Assembly: GCA_963744345.1 (NCBI GenBank)
Contig: CAVUTD010000013.1
Coordinates: forward strand, 40,947-104,946
Source: DASTFP01 sp963744345
Lineage (GTDB): Bacteria; Verrucomicrobiota; Verrucomicrobiia; Chthoniobacterales; Terrimicrobiaceae
DNA length: 64,000 nt
Direction: 5' to 3'
Shown here in pieces: positions 50,163 through 59,068 of this stretch; the stretch's first letter is position 1, and each line of letters starts with the position of its first letter. The notes under the pieces are model-generated. The model worked only from the letters and a program-made list of their open reading frames with translations, made no database searches and was not told where the DNA came from. Both the position numbers and the translations under genes were made by a program.

Positions 50163-51461
50163 TCACCACCCTCTTGCCTCGATGTCGTCAAGATAACGGC
50201 TTATGGGGTCGTTGCGGCGAAAACTTAGAGAATTCCCCTCAAAGGTAGCCTCGAATTCTTTGCTTGGCGTATCCAGACGTGCCGCTTCGAACCAATTGAG
50301 GTAATCCTCCATTTCATCAGCACGTTGCACGACCGCCTGCTGCAATTGCATGTTCTTCCGAATTCTCGTTTGGAGATTCTTTTTCGGTTTGAGCGCAAGT
50401 TGTCCGGCAATCAAGCGATATTCCTCGATGATCGCGCGAAGAAGAGGATGAGCCCTCACCTCGAGGCGTAAGAGGTCTTCGGCCTTTTGCTGGAGCAAGT
50501 ACCGTCCACCGCTTGCTCTGGCCAACGCTTGGAGTGCTTCTGGACCAGCAAGAGGGCCTCTCCCCTCTTTAGAATCCACCGGCGCCGTAATCTCAAGAAG
50601 CAGCGAGAGTCGCTTTTGAGTCTCTCGGGCACTCAGCGGCTGGGCGCGGTTGGATGCTGAAGCCTCCGCAAGAGAGAGCATCCACAGCTTCGAAAGCATG
50701 GTCGGCTGCGCCGAGAGAATCGGAAATTTCTCGAGTAGTTTGGCACCATCCGCCGAATTCACAGATGGCAGGCTGGAGCAATATTCTGCGAGGTGCTTTG
50801 CGCCGTCGGGCGTGCGGAGAAGCGCCCGAAACAGACCCAGAGATCGCGCACGATAGACCGCGCGTGAGGTGGCATCCAATATGTCCGTCCGCTGCTTCAA
50901 GAATGCATCGAGTTTGGGGGAGCTTTGCTCCTTGACCAGTTGCTCGTACAATCCGGTGGCCACGCCCTCGTTGCGAGCCATAACGTCTTCGTACAGGCCC
51001 TCGATGAGCCAAGCCGGAGGCTGCTGAAAGGATTTGCCCGCTTTGGCTGGAAAATAGCGGTACGAATATTCCAAGAACAAGGCCCGATAGACCTCCTTAT
51101 CAAAGTCCGTGCTTTTCAGCAAAGCCGGATCGCCAACATCGATTTGCAGCTTAAGCGCATTGCCGTCGCTCTCGTAAAGTCCTGTGCGAATGCGTGGTGA
51201 ATCCGCGCGCCGCACAGCGGGAAATTGTATGATGATCGGCGACTTCCATTCGTCGGTAAGACCCAACCGGCGCAGCCATTGACCTTTCAAGTCTTCTGCT
51301 TTGCGGGCCAAGGAGGACCTGACGGCTCGGTCGGAGTGATAAATGACAAATTGTTGTGAGGTGCTGACGGACCTCTCCAAGGGCGGGGGCGGTTCGACTT
51401 TGGTTTGTCCCCTCGCGACAAGCGAGATCATAAATCCCGCCAGAAGGGATACTCTGCGCAT
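50163..51461 (-). CDS. Exported protein, possible inactive gluzincin-type peptidase
   Basis: A 432-residue protein with a signal peptide (M-R-R-V-S-L-L-A-G-F-M-I-S-L-V-A-R-G). Around residues 140-175 it reads R-A-L-F-L-E-Y-S-Y-R-Y-F and, after a loop, P-P-A-W-L-I-E-G-L-Y-E. Active gluzincins of the peptidase MA type have H-E-x-x-H followed by P-x-W-x-x-E-G. The second part is kept but the zinc-binding H-E-x-x-H is replaced by L-E-Y-S-Y, so it is probably non-catalytic. The remainder is helical. Its start overlaps the zinc-ribbon gene stop by one base. It may be a structural partner of the M16 peptidase in the same run. Confidence 0.6.
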   Translation of the reverse strand: MRRVSLLAGFMISLVARGQTKVEPPPPLERSVSTSQQFVIYHSDRAVRSSLARKAEDLKGQWLRRLGLTDEWKSPIIIQFPAVRRADSPRIRTGLYESDGNALKLQIDVGDPALLKSTDFDKEVYRALFLEYSYRYFPAKAGKSFQQPPAWLIEGLYEDVMARNEGVATGLYEQLVKEQSSPKLDAFLKQRTDILDATSRAVYRARSLGLFRALLRTPDGAKHLAEYCSSLPSVNSADGAKLLEKFPILSAQPTMLSKLWMLSLAEASASNRAQPLSARETQKRLSLLLEITAPVDSKEGRGPLAGPEALQALARASGGRYLLQQKAEDLLRLEVRAHPLLRAIIEEYRLIAGQLALKPKKNLQTRIRKNMQLQQAVVQRADEMEDYLNWFEAARLDTPSKEFEATFEGNSLSFRRNDPISRYLDDIEARGW

Positions 51462-52228
51462 TATGGGATGGGGGATTTCCGAGCCCTCCAGCTAAGCTTT
51501 GCCAAGGATGGAGTGAGCACGACATCGTCCACGGCTTCCAACAAGGTTGCCGCCTCTGAGGTCGATGCGACGACCGGTCGCAACACACCCTCGAGCAGTG
51601 GCACCAGGCGAATGCTCAAGGGCATACGACCGACGCCTCCGCCGACAACCTTCAAGGTCAACTTGCCACTCGAATTTTCAGGAACGGTGGTCAAATACAT
51701 GTAAATCGGCCATCCGTGAAATCGTTGCTCGACGAAAAAATCAAACTCTCCGGATTTGATCATGACAAAGGCCCGACTGAAGTCCGCCTGCCATGGCTTG
51801 CCAGGCGCCGCAGGATCAGGGACAATGCTCGCGGCAAGATAGTTGTTCGCTTGCGCCTCTGTAATATCGATTGCTCTCGGATAGGCACTCCCAGCGAATG
51901 TTTGTAACGCTTGTTGAAGTTGGCCGGCTTGCGCTTCGTTGGCTGGTTGAGCGGGGGGAACACCATGCGGTGGACGGGCCATCTGGATCAGCACGGCCAA
52001 TAGAGCCGCGAGAATCACCATGGAAAGGATTCTGCGGATGAACCAGAATGCCGCGCCCACCACGCCTAGTCCCCGCTCTCTTTGGCGCGCTTCACTCGCC
52101 CCTTTTGTCTGACCTGATTTTTTGGCGTCGTCTCCAAGCCCCTCTTGCAGCCGAGCGCCACAACTTTGACAGAAAGCTCGTGGCACATCATTCTGATGAC
52201 CGCACTGAGGGCATTTGATGCTATTCAC
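51461..52228 (-). CDS. Zinc-ribbon membrane protein of unknown function
   Basis: A 255-residue protein. The N terminus is a zinc ribbon, C-P-Q-C-G-H...F-C-Q-S-C-G-A, in the first 25 residues. A membrane segment (V-G-A-A-F-W-F-I-R-R-I-L-S-M-V-I-L-A-A-L-L-A) follows at about residues 55-80. The rest is a beta-rich exported domain with A-N-N-Y-L-A-A-S-I-V. Proteins of this layout are common in Verrucomicrobia but uncharacterised. It overlaps both neighbours by a few bases, so it sits inside a translationally coupled operon. Confidence 0.72.
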   Translation of the reverse strand: MNSIKCPQCGHQNDVPRAFCQSCGARLQEGLGDDAKKSGQTKGASEARQRERGLGVVGAAFWFIRRILSMVILAALLAVLIQMARPPHGVPPAQPANEAQAGQLQQALQTFAGSAYPRAIDITEAQANNYLAASIVPDPAAPGKPWQADFSRAFVMIKSGEFDFFVEQRFHGWPIYMYLTTVPENSSGKLTLKVVGGGVGRMPLSIRLVPLLEGVLRPVVASTSEAATLLEAVDDVVLTPSLAKLSWRARKSPIP

Positions 52229-52539
52229 TCTTGGGGGGACTGCTCGGATTTCGAAGCTTCCGACGATGGTTTCTCGGCCGGCTTGGACTTCTCACCTGAC
52301 GAACCTTCTTTCTTGGCAGCCTCCTTATAACCCTCGCTTCGATAGTCTGTACTGTAAAATCCACTTCCTTTGAAAATCAGCCCGGAGCCGGTTCCAAAGA
52401 GTCGACGAACCTTTCCTTTACCCCACCTTCTCATCCGGCAATGAGACTCGGGACAAACGCTCAGCGCCGGGTCCTTCATCGATTGAAACAGCTCAAAAGT
52501 CTTCCGGCATTTCTGGCACTCATATTCGTAAGTTGGCAT
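52225..52539 (-). CDS. FmdB-family zinc-ribbon protein
   Basis: A 104-residue protein starting M-P-T-Y-E-Y-E-C-Q-K-C-R-K-T-F-E, the unmistakable FmdB opening, with a second Cys pair position in S-V-C-P-E-S-H-C. The ending is low-complexity Ser/Lys/Glu-rich. FmdB proteins are putative regulators; in Verrucomicrobia they are present in nearly every genome. G-S-G-L-I-F-K-G-S-G-F-Y-S-T-D-Y is the conserved C-terminal segment. First gene of the seven-gene minus-strand run that ends with DUF1844. Confidence 0.9.
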   Translation of the reverse strand: MPTYEYECQKCRKTFELFQSMKDPALSVCPESHCRMRRWGKGKVRRLFGTGSGLIFKGSGFYSTDYRSEGYKEAAKKEGSSGEKSKPAEKPSSEASKSEQSPQE

Positions 52540-52635
52540 AGTCTGCAGTCTCCATTATCGAGAATTGGCGGAATTTCTGCAATGCTGACCCTCTCAGCTT
52601 GACGTTTTTCAAAAGCCTGCTCTTTTAGCACGCCC

Positions 52636-53250
52636 ATGAAAGTCTTGGGTCTGCTTTCTCAGATGGCTTCGATGGCATTGCTCTGCATGCTCAGTGCTTG
52701 CGCCGGTTACGACTCGAGACTCAATAGCCGAGACGTTCAGTACCTGGGCGCTGGGGGTCCGATTATTGACCCCGCGATAAAGGAAAGCCTGGCGCTGAAA
52801 AAATCCTACTGGGATGACTCCGGGATCGACGGTCCGCCATCGATCATTATTAATCTGAACAAGCAAACCGCAGCCTTCTACAAAGGAGGAAAGCTGGTCG
52901 GTATCTCGGCGATTTCCAGCGGGCGAGAGGGCTTCGACACACCTTCTGGGAACTATAAGATTTCGCAAAAGGATTTAAACCATGCTTCTAACCTCTACGG
53001 CGACTACGTCGACGCTTCAGGTAATGTGGTGGTCAAGGATGTGGACGTTGAAAAGGACCCTCGCCCGCCGGGGTTGAGCTTCCGGGGCGCTCCGATGCCT
53101 TATTTCATGCGGATCACTGGCGGCGTCGGAATGCATCAGGGGTTTCTTCCGGGGGTACCCGATAGCCACGGTTGTATTCGCATGCCCGAAAAGATGGCGA
53201 AGCTCTTTTGGGATAATGCGCCGCAGGGAACACCGGTGATTGTGGAATAG
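52636..53250 (+). CDS. L,D-transpeptidase (YkuD) lipoprotein
   Basis: A 204-residue periplasmic enzyme. The signal peptide ends in lipobox L-S-A-C. The YkuD catalytic site reads H-Q-G-F-L-P-G-V-P-D-S-H-G-C-I-R-M-P, where Cys is the nucleophile and both His residues are kept. It should form 3-3 cross-links in peptidoglycan or attach a lipoprotein to the wall. It is convergent with the helicase gene (6 bp apart) and divergent from FmdB. Confidence 0.9.
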   Translation: MKVLGLLSQMASMALLCMLSACAGYDSRLNSRDVQYLGAGGPIIDPAIKESLALKKSYWDDSGIDGPPSIIINLNKQTAAFYKGGKLVGISAISSGREGFDTPSGNYKISQKDLNHASNLYGDYVDASGNVVVKDVDVEKDPRPPGLSFRGAPMPYFMRITGGVGMHQGFLPGVPDSHGCIRMPEKMAKLFWDNAPQGTPVIVE

Positions 53251-53256
53251 AAAAAA

Positions 53257-55266
53257 TTAAAAAGGCTGATTTCGCGCCGCAGTTGGCGCGGAAATCTCCC
53301 AAGGCTCGAGCAGGGCTTCGGGAATCTCGCTGAGGAAACGTGAAGGCCTTTGAAATGCTTCACCGTATCCCGCGTTAAGCCTCATTTCCGGATAAGTCAT
53401 GTAGAGTTCATCCTTACAGCGGGTGAGACCCACATAGAATAGCCTTCGTTCTTCCTCCAGCGCTTCGGGTATGGGAATGCTTCGACTGCTAGGAAACATC
53501 CCTTCGGCGAGCCAGATGACGAACACCACCTTCCATTCCAAACCCTTGGCTTGGTGGATGGTTGAGAGCGTCATCTTTTCCGAGTCGGATTCCTCGCGGA
53601 ACGTATCTGCAGTTTCCAGGGCTCCTAATAAAGCGAGTTGCGCCAGGAACTCCTCGGCGCTTTCAAACTGACGCGCGAACGCCGAAAGCGTCGCGATGTC
53701 TTCCCTCCTGGCCTCGTAGTTGGCAAACTTGCTCTTCATGTAGTCGTCGTAGATGGCGAGCAGCACGCTCTCGATCATCGCCGAGGCGGCACCAAGGCGC
53801 CCGCCGGGTGACAACTCCTCCAAGGTGCGAACGAACTGTTCCCAAGCTGCCTGCGCTTTTGCTGGCGCTCGCAAGTGGCGGAGCCGGGAGAATTCGCGAC
53901 CGCCTTCTAGTTTGGCGTTTGCTTGATCCCACAAGGATTCCGCGGACTTCGGCCCAATCCCGGGCAGAAGTTTGATCATTCGTTTGAAAGCGGTCTCATC
54001 GCGCGGGTTAACGACGAATCTTAAGAACGCTGCTACGTCCTTCACATGCGCCTGCTCGAAGAAGCGCAGTCCGCTGGTAATGACAAAAGGAATTCCCCGG
54101 CGAGTAAATTCCAGCTGCACTTCCATCGAGTGATAGTGCGCCCGATAGAGCACGGCCATTTCGCGCAGCGCGATTCCCTCTTCGTGCAGTTCGAGCACTC
54201 GTTGCGCCACGAAGGCGGCCTGCTGCGAGTTGGTCGATAGCGCCACCAGCGCCGGCTTGATGGGATAAGCGGGGCGAACAGGCGTCAACTCCTTGTGAAA
54301 TTGATGCTCGTTGGCACGTATGGCGGCGTTAGCGACATTCAGAACCTGTGGAACACTGCGATAATTTGTTTCAATCTTGAAAACCTGGGCTTCGGGATAC
54401 CTCGTCGGAAACTGCAGGATGTTTTCAAAGTTTGCTCCGCGCCATGAGTAGATGCTCTGCGCATCATCGCCCACGACCATTACGCTTCCATGGCGACTGG
54501 CGATAGAATCCACCAACTGCGCCTGAATTCGATTGGTGTCTTGATACTCGTCCACGAGAACATGACGGAACTGGTCCTGGTATTTCTGGGCAATGTCGCT
54601 CGCCGTCTGGAAGAGCTCCAATGTCTTGGACAAAAGATCATCAAAATCCATGGCATTGGCTTCTTGCTTGCGTTGTTCGTACACCGTCTGAACGCGGGTA
54701 ATTTGTTCGCTCAAGGCGCTGAAATACGGATATCTGGAACGCAGCACCCGGGACATTGGCACGCCCGTGTTCACGGCATAGCTAAAAATATCGGCCAAAA
54801 TCTCCCCTTTAGGAAACCGTCGATCATTCGTGCGCAAGCCTTCCCGCGCCACAATACTGGCGATCATCTGGTCCTGGTCGTCGCGATCCATGATCGTGAA
54901 TCCTGGCCGGAAACCGATGCGTTCGGCGTGGCGCCGAAGAATGCGATTGCCAATCGAGTGAAATGTGCCGCCCCAGATGCCCTCGGCGCCCTGAGGTAAC
55001 AGTGAAGCTACGCGGTCGAGCATCTCTCGCGCGGCCTTGTTTGTAAAGGTCAGCAGCAGGATGCTCCAAGGGGCAACGCCTTGCTCCAGCAGCCAGGCCA
55101 CGCGATAAGTCAGTGTGCGTGTCTTTCCGCTGCCAGCTCCAGCGATGACAAGAGCCAGGCCGGGTGGCGAAGTGACGGCGGCTAGTTGCTGGCCGTTGAG
55201 TTCAGCCGTGTAGTTGATGCCGGCGCGAACGCCGGCGGAAGCTTCGAGGGTATACTGTCTAGCCAC
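53257..55266 (-). CDS. pcrA: UvrD/PcrA-type superfamily 1 helicase
   Basis: A 669-residue 3'-5' DNA helicase for repair and replication-conflict resolution. All core motifs are seen: Q motif L-N-G-Q-Q-L-A-A-V, Walker A A-G-A-G-S-G-K-T, motif II V-D-E-Y-Q-D-T-N, G-D-D-A-Q-S-I-Y-S-W-R-G-A, N-Y-R-S, T-I-H-Q-A-K-G-L-E-W and the final E-E-R-R-L-F-Y-V-G-L-T-R. The C terminus is shorter than in E. coli UvrD. The dac gene ends next to its start without any gap, so the two are probably co-transcribed. Confidence 0.93.
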   Translation of the reverse strand: MARQYTLEASAGVRAGINYTAELNGQQLAAVTSPPGLALVIAGAGSGKTRTLTYRVAWLLEQGVAPWSILLLTFTNKAAREMLDRVASLLPQGAEGIWGGTFHSIGNRILRRHAERIGFRPGFTIMDRDDQDQMIASIVAREGLRTNDRRFPKGEILADIFSYAVNTGVPMSRVLRSRYPYFSALSEQITRVQTVYEQRKQEANAMDFDDLLSKTLELFQTASDIAQKYQDQFRHVLVDEYQDTNRIQAQLVDSIASRHGSVMVVGDDAQSIYSWRGANFENILQFPTRYPEAQVFKIETNYRSVPQVLNVANAAIRANEHQFHKELTPVRPAYPIKPALVALSTNSQQAAFVAQRVLELHEEGIALREMAVLYRAHYHSMEVQLEFTRRGIPFVITSGLRFFEQAHVKDVAAFLRFVVNPRDETAFKRMIKLLPGIGPKSAESLWDQANAKLEGGREFSRLRHLRAPAKAQAAWEQFVRTLEELSPGGRLGAASAMIESVLLAIYDDYMKSKFANYEARREDIATLSAFARQFESAEEFLAQLALLGALETADTFREESDSEKMTLSTIHQAKGLEWKVVFVIWLAEGMFPSSRSIPIPEALEEERRLFYVGLTRCKDELYMTYPEMRLNAGYGEAFQRPSRFLSEIPEALLEPWEISAPTAARNQPF

Positions 55267-56118
55267 CTACTCCTCGTCGCCTGGAACAACCGAGGCGGGA
55301 ACCCGAAGGGAGGCTAGCTGCGTGTCTTTGATGCCCAAACCGTAGGCGAGAAGCAAAGCGGATTCCTGCCATACGCGCGACTTGCTGCTGCCCAGGACGA
55401 CAGCAATCATGTCCTTGCCGAGCCAGGATCCGCTTGAAATGAGACAATGCCCCGCCGCGTCAGTGTAGCCCGTCTTCATTCCATTGCAGAAAGCATAGCT
55501 TCGGAGAACGCGGTTTGTATTCTGCAGAGGGACCGTTCTCCCGCTGGCGTATCGAAACAGAGAGTGTTTGGTTCGGATGATTTCGCGCAGCAGGGGGTTG
55601 AAATAAACTGCTCTGGCCACGCGCGCCATGTCGCGCGCGGTCGAATACTGGTCTGCTGCGGGAAGTCCGTTGGGGTTCACAAAATGGGAACAATCACCCC
55701 CCATGCGCGCCATTCTTTCGTTCATCTTGAAGGCGAAGCTCTCGAGGCTTCCGGCATTGTCCCGGGCCAAGGCCCGTGCCGCATCGTTCGGACTTTTGAT
55801 GAGCAATGCCGTCAACAACTCCTGCCGGGTATAGGCATCACCCGCTCTGAGATAAAGCTTCGTCGGCGCAGCCAGCATGTCGGATCGGTCGATGGTCACC
55901 GCAGCCGAAAGATTTCCGGATTCGGCAACGATGAGCGCCGTGAGAAGCTTTTGAGTACTAGCGACGGGCCGACGCAGATTCTCGTTCTTTTTGTAAATGA
56001 CTTTGCCGGTGTTGGCATCGAAAAGAATGGCGCATTCCGCGGTGATGATTGGCTCCTGCGCTCGCACATCAGCCAACAAGCCAAGCAGCGAAAGGATCAA
56101 GAGCGCCGCGATCTTCAT
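55267..56118 (-). CDS. D-alanyl-D-alanine carboxypeptidase (PBP5/6 family)
   Basis: A 283-residue exported serine peptidase. The signal peptide starts M-K-I-A-A-L-L-I-L-S-L-L-G-L-L-A at 56118. The three active-site motifs are A-S-T-Q-K (S-x-x-K), a position with S-H-F-V-N-P-N-G in place of the S-x-N region, and K-T-G in M-K-T-G-Y-T. It trims the terminal D-Ala of peptidoglycan stem peptides. The usual C-terminal beta domain and amphipathic anchor of PBP5 are absent, so it is a short version. The frame is open upstream to 56247 but the signal peptide fixes the start. Confidence 0.9.
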   Translation of the reverse strand: MKIAALLILSLLGLLADVRAQEPIITAECAILFDANTGKVIYKKNENLRRPVASTQKLLTALIVAESGNLSAAVTIDRSDMLAAPTKLYLRAGDAYTRQELLTALLIKSPNDAARALARDNAGSLESFAFKMNERMARMGGDCSHFVNPNGLPAADQYSTARDMARVARAVYFNPLLREIIRTKHSLFRYASGRTVPLQNTNRVLRSYAFCNGMKTGYTDAAGHCLISSGSWLGKDMIAVVLGSSKSRVWQESALLLAYGLGIKDTQLASLRVPASVVPGDEE

Positions 56119-56146
56119 CGTGCGGGGAATAAACGCAATTTCTCGA

Positions 56147-56611
56147 TCAATTAATAGCTTTTTTTCGCAATCGAATCGTGATCCGCTTGAGCTTAGCATC
56201 ATCGGGAGGACTCCAAGTCGTAATGTCTGGATCATCCTTGAACACATTATGAACGACGTAGCGATCGTAAGAATTCAGCGGCTCTGTCTGCAGGGGCCGT
56301 CCGGTACTTTTGACCGCGTCCGCCAGATGACGAACTTTCGCGATGAGGACGTCGTCTCTCATTGCGCGATGATGATCAACATCAACGACCACGCGAGGCG
56401 CTTTGGGGTTGCCGGCCTGGAGAATGCGATTGAGGAGGAACTGTAGGTCGTCCAGCGTCTGCTCGCGCCGACCTATGAGGCGCTCGGCTTCGTGGGTGAA
56501 AATCTGAAGAACTTTGTGGCCTTCGCGCTCTTGTTCTTCAATTTCGAAAACAAAGCCTAGGTAGCCGAGCATCGTATCAAGAATTTCGCGTGGAGAAAGA
56601 TTGCTGGTCAT
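56147..56611 (-). CDS. jag: Jag/KhpB-like R3H RNA-binding protein
   Basis: A 154-residue protein with a KH-like domain (Y-L-G-F-V-F-E-I-E-E...I-G-R-R-E-Q-T-L-D-D-L-Q-F-L-L-N-R) and an R3H domain (R-P-L-Q-T-E-P-L-N-S-Y-D-R-Y-V-V-H-N). It is shorter than B. subtilis SpoIIIJ-associated Jag because the N-terminal Jag domain is missing. It binds RNA or single-stranded nucleic acid. Its position behind yidC, with a four-base overlap (ATGA), is the conserved rnpA-yidD-yidC-jag order, which supports the name. Confidence 0.88.
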   Translation of the reverse strand: MTSNLSPREILDTMLGYLGFVFEIEEQEREGHKVLQIFTHEAERLIGRREQTLDDLQFLLNRILQAGNPKAPRVVVDVDHHRAMRDDVLIAKVRHLADAVKSTGRPLQTEPLNSYDRYVVHNVFKDDPDITTWSPPDDAKLKRITIRLRKKAIN

Positions 56612-58332
56612 GAAGCTGCCCGTCTTTTCCTTCTCTTAACGCCGGCTGCTTCTCTTTTGGCAACCACGGTCTTTTTTTCCAGGGTCGGGAGCGGTTTGTT
56701 CCGCGTGAGATAAAGCTGGACGATCGAGAAAAGGTTCTGCGTCGTCCAATATAGCGCGAGGCCGCTCGCATAGTTGTAGCAGAAGACCAGGAAGACCACG
56801 GGCATGAAATAAAAGATGCGTTGCTGCATCGCGTCGCCGCTCTTCGGCTGAATGGCCATCTGCCAGATCATCGTTCCCGCCATCACGATGGGAAGGACGT
56901 TGACGGGAAATCCCCACAGCCGGAAGACGGTGTCGGGTTGCGAGAGATCTTGCACCCAGAGAAAGGAGCTATTTCGCAACTCGATGGCGCTGCCGAGCAT
57001 GACGTAGAAGCCGAAAAAGATTGGAATTTGTATCAGAATGGGCAGGCAACCGCTGAATGGGTTCACCCCATACTCGCGATAAAGCTTCATCATCTCCTCG
57101 TTCATTTTTTGAGGATCGTCCTTATACTTCTCACGCAATTCGGTGACCTTTGGACTAAGCAGCGACATTTTCCTCATCTGATTGGTCGCTTTGTTCTGAA
57201 TCGGCCAGAGAAGGGATTTGATGATCAGGGTGAGGACAATGATGGCCGCGGCGTAATTATGAAGAACGGCGTAAAGGCTGTTCATGGCCCAGAGCAGGAA
57301 TTCGCTGACAAAGCCGAACATCCCAAAATCCATCACCGCCTCCTGCCCTTGACCCAGCTTACGAAGATGGGACAAATCCTTCGGACCGGCATAGATCTCG
57401 AATGACTCGCTCAGGCTCTGACCTGGCGAGAGCGTAAACCCTGACATGCTCACACCCCCCTGGATGCCGTAGACGGGCACGTCATTGAGCTTGCGAGTGT
57501 CGAAGCGCGATGCCCAAGAGGAGATGCCTTTGCTCTTCGCCGGTGTCACAATCGTGCAGAAATACTGACTGGCCACCGCAGCCCACGTGACATCTTTTTT
57601 CGTCTCCTCAAAAAGAGCTCGTGCTTCGCGCATCTGGATGCCCAGCAGCGGCACTGAACTCGGGTCAAACCAGTTGACGTCGATACTCGCGAACTTGCCT
57701 CCATGCATCCAATCGAATTTGGTATACATCGGCCAGTCATTAGGATGAATGGGTGCGGCTCCCCCCGCGCTTACGAAGTAGCCCTTTCGCATGACGTCGG
57801 CACTGCCCGTATTTCGAAACGTCAGATCCATTCGGACGACGTAAGTGCCGTCTTTCGTGCCACTTCCCGGAAGGGTAAATCTCTTCGTGATTTCCAAGCC
57901 ATCGTCATCTTTGCGCGTGAAGACGGCCTCTCCCTTGTCCGGATTTGTCTGCATCGCGAAGCCTCCCCAAACTTCCGGTGGGCTGTCCCCGATTGCCCCG
58001 ATCGGCGTTGTGCGGCTGCTGTTAAGAAAAACTGGCTCCCTATTCTCGGCGAAGTGCAGCAATAGGCCCGCCCGTTCAATCCCGCCACTGTCATTGCTGA
58101 AGACGTATTCCGCGCTGGAACTGTAAAGACTCTCGCTTTCAGCAGCAGGAGCCGCCGTCTTCAGTTCGGGTGTCGGCGTCGCCACCGGGGCGACCGTAGG
58201 GGTTGGGCTTTCGGCAACAGGCTGCGACGCGACCGGCGGAGCCTCCCGGCTATATGTCTTTACGTAATACCATTGCCAGGCTGCCAGCCCAACGATGGAG
58301 AGAATGATGGCAATCCAGGCTTTGCGGTCCAT
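56608..58332 (-). CDS. yidC: Membrane protein insertase YidC
   Basis: A 574-residue insertase. An N-terminal membrane segment is followed by a Pro/Thr-rich linker and the large periplasmic beta domain of Gram-negative YidC (about 70-340). The conserved core has five membrane segments, including Y-A-A-A-I-I-V-L-T-L-I-I-K-S-L-L-W-P and G-C-L-P-I-L-I-Q-I-P-I-F-F-G-F-Y. The ending is basic. It inserts proteins into the inner membrane with or without SecYEG. The periplasmic domain supports a diderm cell. Confidence 0.96.
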   Translation of the reverse strand: MDRKAWIAIILSIVGLAAWQWYYVKTYSREAPPVASQPVAESPTPTVAPVATPTPELKTAAPAAESESLYSSSAEYVFSNDSGGIERAGLLLHFAENREPVFLNSSRTTPIGAIGDSPPEVWGGFAMQTNPDKGEAVFTRKDDDGLEITKRFTLPGSGTKDGTYVVRMDLTFRNTGSADVMRKGYFVSAGGAAPIHPNDWPMYTKFDWMHGGKFASIDVNWFDPSSVPLLGIQMREARALFEETKKDVTWAAVASQYFCTIVTPAKSKGISSWASRFDTRKLNDVPVYGIQGGVSMSGFTLSPGQSLSESFEIYAGPKDLSHLRKLGQGQEAVMDFGMFGFVSEFLLWAMNSLYAVLHNYAAAIIVLTLIIKSLLWPIQNKATNQMRKMSLLSPKVTELREKYKDDPQKMNEEMMKLYREYGVNPFSGCLPILIQIPIFFGFYVMLGSAIELRNSSFLWVQDLSQPDTVFRLWGFPVNVLPIVMAGTMIWQMAIQPKSGDAMQQRIFYFMPVVFLVFCYNYASGLALYWTTQNLFSIVQLYLTRNKPLPTLEKKTVVAKREAAGVKRRKRRAAS

Positions 58333-58581
58333 TTATTTGCTGGAGTTACGAGCTTCCGGCACAGGGTCGTAGCCGCCCCCACCCCACGGATGGCAACGAG
58401 CCAGTCGCTTCAGACCAAGCGACAGCCCGCGCGCCGCGCCGTGCCGCTGAACGGCTTCCAGAAGGTATTGAGAGCAGCTCGGTTCAAAGCGACAGCCGCA
58501 GGTTCCTCCGCACAATGCTCGCAAGAATGGAGATACCGTCCAGCGATAAACCCGGATCAGAAACATTAATAAAGCGCTCAT
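58333..58581 (-). CDS. yidD: Membrane protein insertion efficiency factor YidD
   Basis: An 82-residue protein starting at the ATG at 58581 (M-S-A-L-L-M-F-L-I-R-V-Y-R; a Met one codon earlier at 58584 is equal). It has the family motif C-R-F-E-P-S-C-S-Q-Y-L-L-E-A-V, followed by H-P-W-G-G-G-G-Y-D-P-V-P. YidD assists YidC. Its stop is directly next to the yidC start, and it lies 91 bp behind rnpA. A short open extension upstream to 58629 is not conserved. Confidence 0.92.
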   Translation of the reverse strand: MSALLMFLIRVYRWTVSPFLRALCGGTCGCRFEPSCSQYLLEAVQRHGAARGLSLGLKRLARCHPWGGGGYDPVPEARNSSK

Positions 58582-58672
58582 CATACACACTGAATATCGC
58601 TGAGTGCGGCAGTTACCGATAGCGCTCATTTGTTTCCCTTTTCTGTTTGCCCTTTCTGCGCATGCTGGTGAT

Positions 58673-59068
58673 TCATCGGGAGCCGGACAAAATAGGAAGC
58701 TGACGGGCGAGAATCAACCATTCCTCACGCATTTCGGAGAAAGTAGCCTTGGCCGCAGGCGATTTCGCCACGATCACGACCAGCCAACCAGGGTCTAAGA
58801 CCGGCCGATACAAGCGGCAAATCTCACGCAACCTGCGTCGGACCCGATTGCGAATGACCGCCATACCAATCCGCCGCGGGGTGATGAAACCAAACCGCGT
58901 CTGCCCTCCAGCGGGATCCCGCGCGGCGCTTAAGCGCAGGAACCGTCCTTGGACAGACCTGCCTTCGGAGCGCACAAGAGCAAACTCGCCACCGGAGTGA
59001 ATGCGAGCTGCGCGCGGAAATCGAAGTCTCTCAGGATTCGGTATGCCGGGCGTAGGAGATTTCGACAC
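58673..59068 (-). CDS. rnpA: Ribonuclease P protein component
   Basis: A protein of about 131 residues counted from a GTG at 59068; the start is not certain. The RNA-binding motif R-N-R-V-R-R-R-L-R-E is present after R-F-G-F-I-T-P-R-R-I-G-M-A-V. It partners with RNase P RNA to mature tRNA 5' ends. The frame extends upstream through rpmH to 59122, and no start codon lies between the rpmH stop (59031) and the conserved part, so the gene must begin inside rpmH. Overlap of rpmH and rnpA is known in some bacteria (for example Thermus). Confidence 0.88.
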   Translation of the reverse strand: MSKSPTPGIPNPERLRFPRAARIHSGGEFALVRSEGRSVQGRFLRLSAARDPAGGQTRFGFITPRRIGMAVIRNRVRRRLREICRLYRPVLDPGWLVVIVAKSPAAKATFSEMREEWLILARQLPILSGSR

